From NCBI GenBank assembly GCA_028689665.1, contig JAQVCR010000004.1, positions 31,196-95,195 on the forward strand: a DNA stretch of 64,000 bases, read 5' to 3'. The notes beneath the pieces were generated by a model. That model was not told the DNA's origin. It saw nothing but the letters and a program-made list of their open reading frames with translations, and ran no database searches. Shown here in pieces: positions 59,971-64,000 of this stretch. This stretch comes from Muribaculaceae bacterium. GTDB lineage: Bacteria; Bacteroidota; Bacteroidia; Bacteroidales; Muribaculaceae. Made by a program: the position numbers and the translations under genes. Positions within the stretch are counted from its first letter, which is position 1. The number at the start of each line of letters is the position of its first letter.

Positions 59971-62900
59971 ATGAGTTTATATGCAAGTGCGGTGAAACGC
60001 CCGGTAATGACCACTCTATTTTTCGTAGCGGTGGTAATACTCGGTCTATTCTCTTTGCAGAAATTGCCTATCGACTTGTATCCGGATATAGATACAAATA
60101 CCATAATGGTATTAACTTCATATTCGGGAGCGAGTGCGGCAGATATTGAACAGAATGTAACTCGGCCGTTAGAGAATACTCTAAATTCGGTGAGTAATCT
60201 AAAACATATATCATCTAAATCGAGAGAGAATATATCAGTAATCACCTTAGAGTTTGAATATGGTTATGATATAGATGTGCTTACCAATGATGTGAGGGAT
60301 AAGCTGGATATGGTGAGCAGTCAGCTCCCCGATGATAGCGAAACACCAATTATATTCAAGTTCAGTAGCGATATGATTCCTATTATGTTGCTATCTGTTC
60401 AAGCATCAGAGAGTATGCCGGGTCTTTATAAGATATTAGATGATGTAGTAGCAAATCCGTTGGCACGTATTAATGGAGTAGGCTCGGTGTCTATATCAGG
60501 TGCGCCAAAACGAGAAATTCACGTATATGTAGATCCAATAAAATTGGAGGCATATAATTTGAGTATAGAGACAATCTCGGCTATAATCGGTGCAGAAAAC
60601 AGAAATATTCCGGGTGGTTCATTTGATATAGGCTCGGACACTTATTCACTACGAGTTCAAGGCGAGTTTAAAGAGTCAACTCAAATGCAGAATGTAGTAG
60701 TAGGATCTTATGATGGAAAGAATATTTATCTGCGCGATATAGCTACCATTGATGATTCGCTGGAAGAGCGAGCTCAACAGACATATAATAATGGAAAAGC
60801 CGGCGCAATGATTATCGTTCAGAAACAATCGGGCGCAAATTCAGTAGAAATATCTAATCAGATAACAAAGATATTACCTTCGATACAGAAAAATCTACCT
60901 ACCGATGTCAAGCTGGGAATGATTGTCGACACTTCAGATAATATTAGAAATACTATTAGCTCTCTAGTTGAGACTGTGCTATATGCATTGTTCTTTGTCG
61001 TATTGGTAGTGTTTGTATTTCTCGGACGTTGGCGAGCTACAATGATTATTGCTATCACAATACCAATTTCATTGATAGCCTCGTTTATCTATTTGTTTGG
61101 CACAGGAAATACGTTGAACATTATATCATTATCGGCTTTGTCTATATCTATTGGTATGGTCGTCGATGATGCCATAGTGGTGCTTGAGAATGTAACGACA
61201 CACATAGAGCGAGGAAGTGATCCTAAACAGGCGGCAGTGCATGGAACGAACGAGGTTGCTATATCGGTGGTAGCATCAACATTGACACTTATAGCAGTAT
61301 TCTTTCCATTGACAATGGTACCGGGAATGATGGGCGTAATGTTCCGTCAGCTAGGTTGGATGGTTTGTATCATGATGATAATATCAACCATTTGTGCCTT
61401 GTCATTAACCCCGATGCTATGTAGCCAGTTGCTTAAATTGAATCCTAAAAGCAGTAAATTATTTAAATTATTATTTACTCCAATAAATAAAGGACTTGAT
61501 GGCTTCGATAATGGATATGCAAAGTTGTTAAACTGGGTAGTAACCCACCGTTTTATAACATTCCTATTATGTATGGCTTTATTTTTAAGCTCGTTAATAC
61601 TTATGAAATTTGTAGGAACAGAGTTTGTCCCGGTGAGCGATAACTCTCGACTAGGAGTGAAGCTGGAATTGCCGATAGGTACGAGAGTCGAGATAGCCGA
61701 AGATATAACTAAACGCATCTATGATGAGTGGACCGAAAAATATCCCGAGATCAAAGTATTGAACTATACAGTCGGTATGGCTGGCAGTGATAATACTTAC
61801 GCCTCGTTACAGGATAATGGGTCGCATATAATTTCAATGAATATTACATTAGTCGATCCGGTAGATAGAAAGAGAACGTTGACCGAAGTGGCCGACTTGA
61901 TGCGTAATGATTTAAAGCATTATCCCGAGTTTAAAAAGACGCAAGTGAATGTGGGAGGTAGTCGAGGCGGAGGAATGAGCGGACAATCGACAATCGACTA
62001 CGAAATATATGGTTACGATTTTGAAACTACCGATAGTGTGGCAGCGCATTTGAAGAGGGCACTGCAAGGAATTAAAGGAACTGCCGATATAACAATTAGC
62101 CGTTCAGATTATCAGCCCGAATATCAAGTAGATTTTGATAGAGAGAAATTGGCTATTTATGGATTGAATCTTTCCACTGCAGCAACTTATTTGAGAAACA
62201 GAATAAATGGTAGTCTTGCTTCACAATTTAGAGAAGATGGTGAAGAATATGACATCAAAGTGATGTATGCTCCCGATTTCCGTACATCTATATCCGATAT
62301 CGAGAATATACTAATATATAACTCGCAAGGCGAGGGCATAAGAATAAAAGATGTGGGAACAGTGGTTGAGCGATTCTCACCACCTACAATTGAGCGTAAA
62401 GACCGCCAGCGTATAATCACAGTATCTACGGTAGTAGCCGATGTGCCAATGAGTGATGTGGTGGCAGCATCGCAGATTGAAATAGAAAAAATGGATTTGC
62501 CTGTTGGCGTTTCAATTAATTTGTCGGGATCTTATGAAGATCAGCAAGAATCATTCTCCGATCTTAGTACACTTGCTTTGCTAATTGTAATATTAGTATA
62601 TATTGTGATGGCAGCACAATTTGAGTCGTACACTTATCCGGGAATAATAATGACATCGTTATTATTTGCATTTTCGGGTGTGATAATAATATTGTGGCTC
62701 ACAAATACGACACTGAATATTATGTCGATGATTGGTGGAATTATGTTGATTGGTATTGTGGTGAAGAATGGTATTGTACTAATTGACTATATCACACTGA
62801 ATCGAGAACGAGGAATGGGAATCCGCTCGGCTGTGGTAGATGGTGGTAAATCGCGTCTACGCCCGGTTGTAATGACGACACTGACAACCATTTTAGGTAT

Positions 62901-63093
62901 GGTGCCAATGGCAGTGGGTACCGGTGAAGGAGCCGAGATGTGGCGACCGATGGGTATTGCTGTGATTGGAGGTCTTACGATGTCGACTATTTTGACATTA
63001 TTATTTGTACCGGTACTATATTGTATATTTGCATCGGTAGGAGTGAAACGTAATCGACGACATCTTAAGAAACTATTATTAAAAAATAAGTAG
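59971..63093 (+). CDS. RND family efflux permease (AcrB/HAE1-like)
   Basis: 1040 residues, the usual RND size, with 12 helices and two large periplasmic loops. N-terminus SAVKRPVMTTLFFVAVVI is typical. TM4 carries SIGMVVDDAIVVLEN with the two proton-relay Asp residues. GQSTIDYEIYG begins the second porter half, and VVMTTLTTILGMVPMAVGTG lies near the end. It is driven by the proton gradient and exports drugs, bile acids or lipids; the substrate cannot be told. Confidence 0.95.
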   Translation: MSLYASAVKRPVMTTLFFVAVVILGLFSLQKLPIDLYPDIDTNTIMVLTSYSGASAADIEQNVTRPLENTLNSVSNLKHISSKSRENISVITLEFEYGYDIDVLTNDVRDKLDMVSSQLPDDSETPIIFKFSSDMIPIMLLSVQASESMPGLYKILDDVVANPLARINGVGSVSISGAPKREIHVYVDPIKLEAYNLSIETISAIIGAENRNIPGGSFDIGSDTYSLRVQGEFKESTQMQNVVVGSYDGKNIYLRDIATIDDSLEERAQQTYNNGKAGAMIIVQKQSGANSVEISNQITKILPSIQKNLPTDVKLGMIVDTSDNIRNTISSLVETVLYALFFVVLVVFVFLGRWRATMIIAITIPISLIASFIYLFGTGNTLNIISLSALSISIGMVVDDAIVVLENVTTHIERGSDPKQAAVHGTNEVAISVVASTLTLIAVFFPLTMVPGMMGVMFRQLGWMVCIMMIISTICALSLTPMLCSQLLKLNPKSSKLFKLLFTPINKGLDGFDNGYAKLLNWVVTHRFITFLLCMALFLSSLILMKFVGTEFVPVSDNSRLGVKLELPIGTRVEIAEDITKRIYDEWTEKYPEIKVLNYTVGMAGSDNTYASLQDNGSHIISMNITLVDPVDRKRTLTEVADLMRNDLKHYPEFKKTQVNVGGSRGGGMSGQSTIDYEIYGYDFETTDSVAAHLKRALQGIKGTADITISRSDYQPEYQVDFDREKLAIYGLNLSTAATYLRNRINGSLASQFREDGEEYDIKVMYAPDFRTSISDIENILIYNSQGEGIRIKDVGTVVERFSPPTIERKDRQRIITVSTVVADVPMSDVVAASQIEIEKMDLPVGVSINLSGSYEDQQESFSDLSTLALLIVILVYIVMAAQFESYTYPGIIMTSLLFAFSGVIIILWLTNTTLNIMSMIGGIMLIGIVVKNGIVLIDYITLNRERGMGIRSAVVDGGKSRLRPVVMTTLTTILGMVPMAVGTGEGAEMWRPMGIAVIGGLTMSTILTLLFVPVLYCIFASVGVKRNRRHLKKLLLKNK

Positions 63094-63101
63094 AAATAAT
63101 T

Positions 63102-63395
63102 ATGAAATCAATATTCATAGCGTTTGACCAAGCGCATTACGAAAATATAATAGAGCTATTAGAGAAAATGAATAGTCGAGGCTTTACGGCGTGGGAGCAT
63201 GTACAAGGTCGTGGAACAAAAACAGGAGATCCTCATTACGGCTCGCATGCATGGCCTTCTTTGGCATCTTCAATACTTACTATTGTCGATGATGATAAGG
63301 TAGATAAATTATTGCAGAAATTAAAAGAATTAGATGATTTGAAACCAATGCTTGGATTGAGAGCATGGGTGTGGAACATTGAGAATTCTATATAA
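63102..63395 (+). CDS. PG0541-type transporter-associated protein
   Basis: 97 residues with no signal peptide and no membrane helix. The pattern MKSIFIAFDQAHYENIIEL, RGFTAWEHVQGRG, GDPHYGSHAWPSL and LGLRAWVWN matches the family named after P. gingivalis PG0541, encoded next to RND pumps. The alternating strand-helix pattern resembles PII-like or ferredoxin-like folds, suggesting a small regulator, but the mechanism is unknown. It begins eight bases after the pump gene and is the operon's last gene. Confidence 0.9.
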   Translation: MKSIFIAFDQAHYENIIELLEKMNSRGFTAWEHVQGRGTKTGDPHYGSHAWPSLASSILTIVDDDKVDKLLQKLKELDDLKPMLGLRAWVWNIENSI

Positions 63396-63413
63396 TTTTA
63401 TAATCACAAAATT

Positions 63414-63449
63414 AGTTCCCTCGTCAATTTCGGCGAGGAAACTTTTTTA
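63414..63449 (+). terminator. Rho-independent terminator of the RND operon
   Basis: A ten-position stem with one mismatch (63414-63423 with 63434-63443) followed by a run of T. Confidence 0.85.
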
Positions 63450-63452
63450 TTG

Positions 63453-63460
63453 TATATTTG
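63453..63460 (+). promoter_or_regulatory. Putative -7 element for the LD-carboxypeptidase gene
   Basis: TATATTTG immediately after the terminator tail, 24 bp before the ATG at 63485. Confidence 0.55.
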
Positions 63461-63484
63461 CAAAATAATTAAAGTTACTGTGAT

Positions 63485-64000
63485 ATGAAAATCAAAATAT
63501 TGTCGATTATTCTATTTTTATTGCCATTTATTACAGAGGCGCAGAGCCTGATACGACCTGAATTCCTTCACAAGGGTGATAGCGTGGCAATAATCAGCCC
63601 TGCAAGTATGCCCGATTTGGAATATGTAGATGCCGGTGTCAAAGTATTGTCATCGTGGGGACTTGTCCCGGTAGTTGGGCAATACGCCACAAAGGGGTTT
63701 GGCAGCTTCTCGGGGACAATAGAAGAGCGATTGAGCGATTTAAAATGGGCATTCGAGAGTAAAGGAATAAAAGCAGTAATGTGTACGCGAGGAGGTTATG
63801 GATCGGTACAAGAATTGTGCTGTTTAGAACCAGGATATTTTAACAAGCACCCTAAGTGGTTAATAGGTTATAGCGATATATCGGCTATCCATTCATCTAT
63901 GTCGAGTGATAGTGTGATGAGTATTCACGGACACATGTGTTCACACTTACAAGAATTTGGTGGTAAAGATAGTTGCAGCATAGTATTAAGAAACTTGCTC
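63485..64000 (+). CDS. LD-carboxypeptidase, S66 family (3' truncated by window edge)
   Basis: 172 codons are visible and the frame is open at the right edge. A signal peptide (~1-19, TEAQS) precedes the S66 domain: LHKGDSVAIISPAS near 28-41, VMCTRGGYGS ~98-107, and the nucleophile Ser130 in GYSDISAIH. S66 enzymes remove the terminal D-Ala from murein tetrapeptides during cell-wall recycling; the exported form would act in the periplasm. The catalytic Glu and His lie beyond the window, so completeness cannot be checked. Confidence 0.9.
   Translation, partial: MKIKILSIILFLLPFITEAQSLIRPEFLHKGDSVAIISPASMPDLEYVDAGVKVLSSWGLVPVVGQYATKGFGSFSGTIEERLSDLKWAFESKGIKAVMCTRGGYGSVQELCCLEPGYFNKHPKWLIGYSDISAIHSSMSSDSVMSIHGHMCSHLQEFGGKDSCSIVLRNLL

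Noticed and set aside
1-64000. CRISPR arrays, insertion sequences, phage or plasmid genes
   Set aside because: No regularly spaced repeats, transposase, integrase or replication-protein genes were recognised on either strand.

Overview
The window looks like a chromosomal segment of an AT-rich Bacteroidales bacterium (phylum Bacteroidota). The evidence is the recurring -7 element TAnnTTTG (for example TACCTTTG or TATATTTG), often with TTG 19-21 bp upstream, and the gene content: a single-domain RRM RNA-binding protein, a lipoprotein TamA homologue beside TamB, a folP-cdaA pair, a PG0541-type protein after an RND pump, a DUF3316 protein, and many lipoproteins with CS/CSxxK-type lipoboxes. I cannot fix the genus from sequence alone. 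I see no IS element, phage, CRISPR array or attachment site.

Layout. 1-2460: the end of a secreted repeat protein, an RRM protein (minus strand), and an FKBP/GNAT pair. 2553-14629: a tightly packed plus-strand operon of nine genes. It encodes a membrane SpoIIE phosphatase with its own C-terminal ATPase domain, a STAS protein, a LuxE-like acyl-protein synthetase, a LuxC acyl reductase fused to a PaaK-like adenylating enzyme, an RsbW-like/GNAT fusion, an MFS transporter, two more PaaK-like enzymes and a DUF2007 protein. 14702-23372 (minus): a lipoprotein, then VanZ-TamB-TamL envelope genes. 23524-30245 (plus): two NSS transporters flanking a small membrane protein, folP-cdaA, and an OPT transporter. 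30323-32880: tatAC (minus), fabD (plus), a TM2 protein (minus). 33110-37204: a tripartite TolC/HlyD/MFS export operon with a possible leader peptide. 37194-39846 (minus): DNA alkyl-cysteine methyltransferase, znuC, znuA, GNAT. 39945-45917: Lrp, IMPase, trpS, a CDF transporter, an OM barrel, YitT and a small barrel. 45998-51919 (mostly minus): rubrerythrin and a PerR-like regulator, C1 peptidase, tRNA-Leu(UAG), small proteins, an FKBP lipoprotein and glyS. 52147-56750: parC, a DUF3316 protein and an S41 peptidase. 56872-63395: a complete TetR/TolC/MFP/RND/PG0541 efflux operon. 63485-end: an LD-carboxypeptidase cut by the window edge.

The strongest candidate for an undescribed system is 2553-14629. 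Its lux-type fatty-acid-reductase chemistry (LuxE + LuxC) lacks luciferase (luxAB) and the LuxD thioesterase. It is combined with three PaaK-like adenylating modules, an acetyltransferase and an exporter. A partner-switching phosphatase/STAS/ATPase module sits at the front of the same operon, with no sigma factor nearby. The reading offered is a stimulus-gated pathway that activates and reduces a carboxylic acid and exports the product. The substrate and product are unknown.
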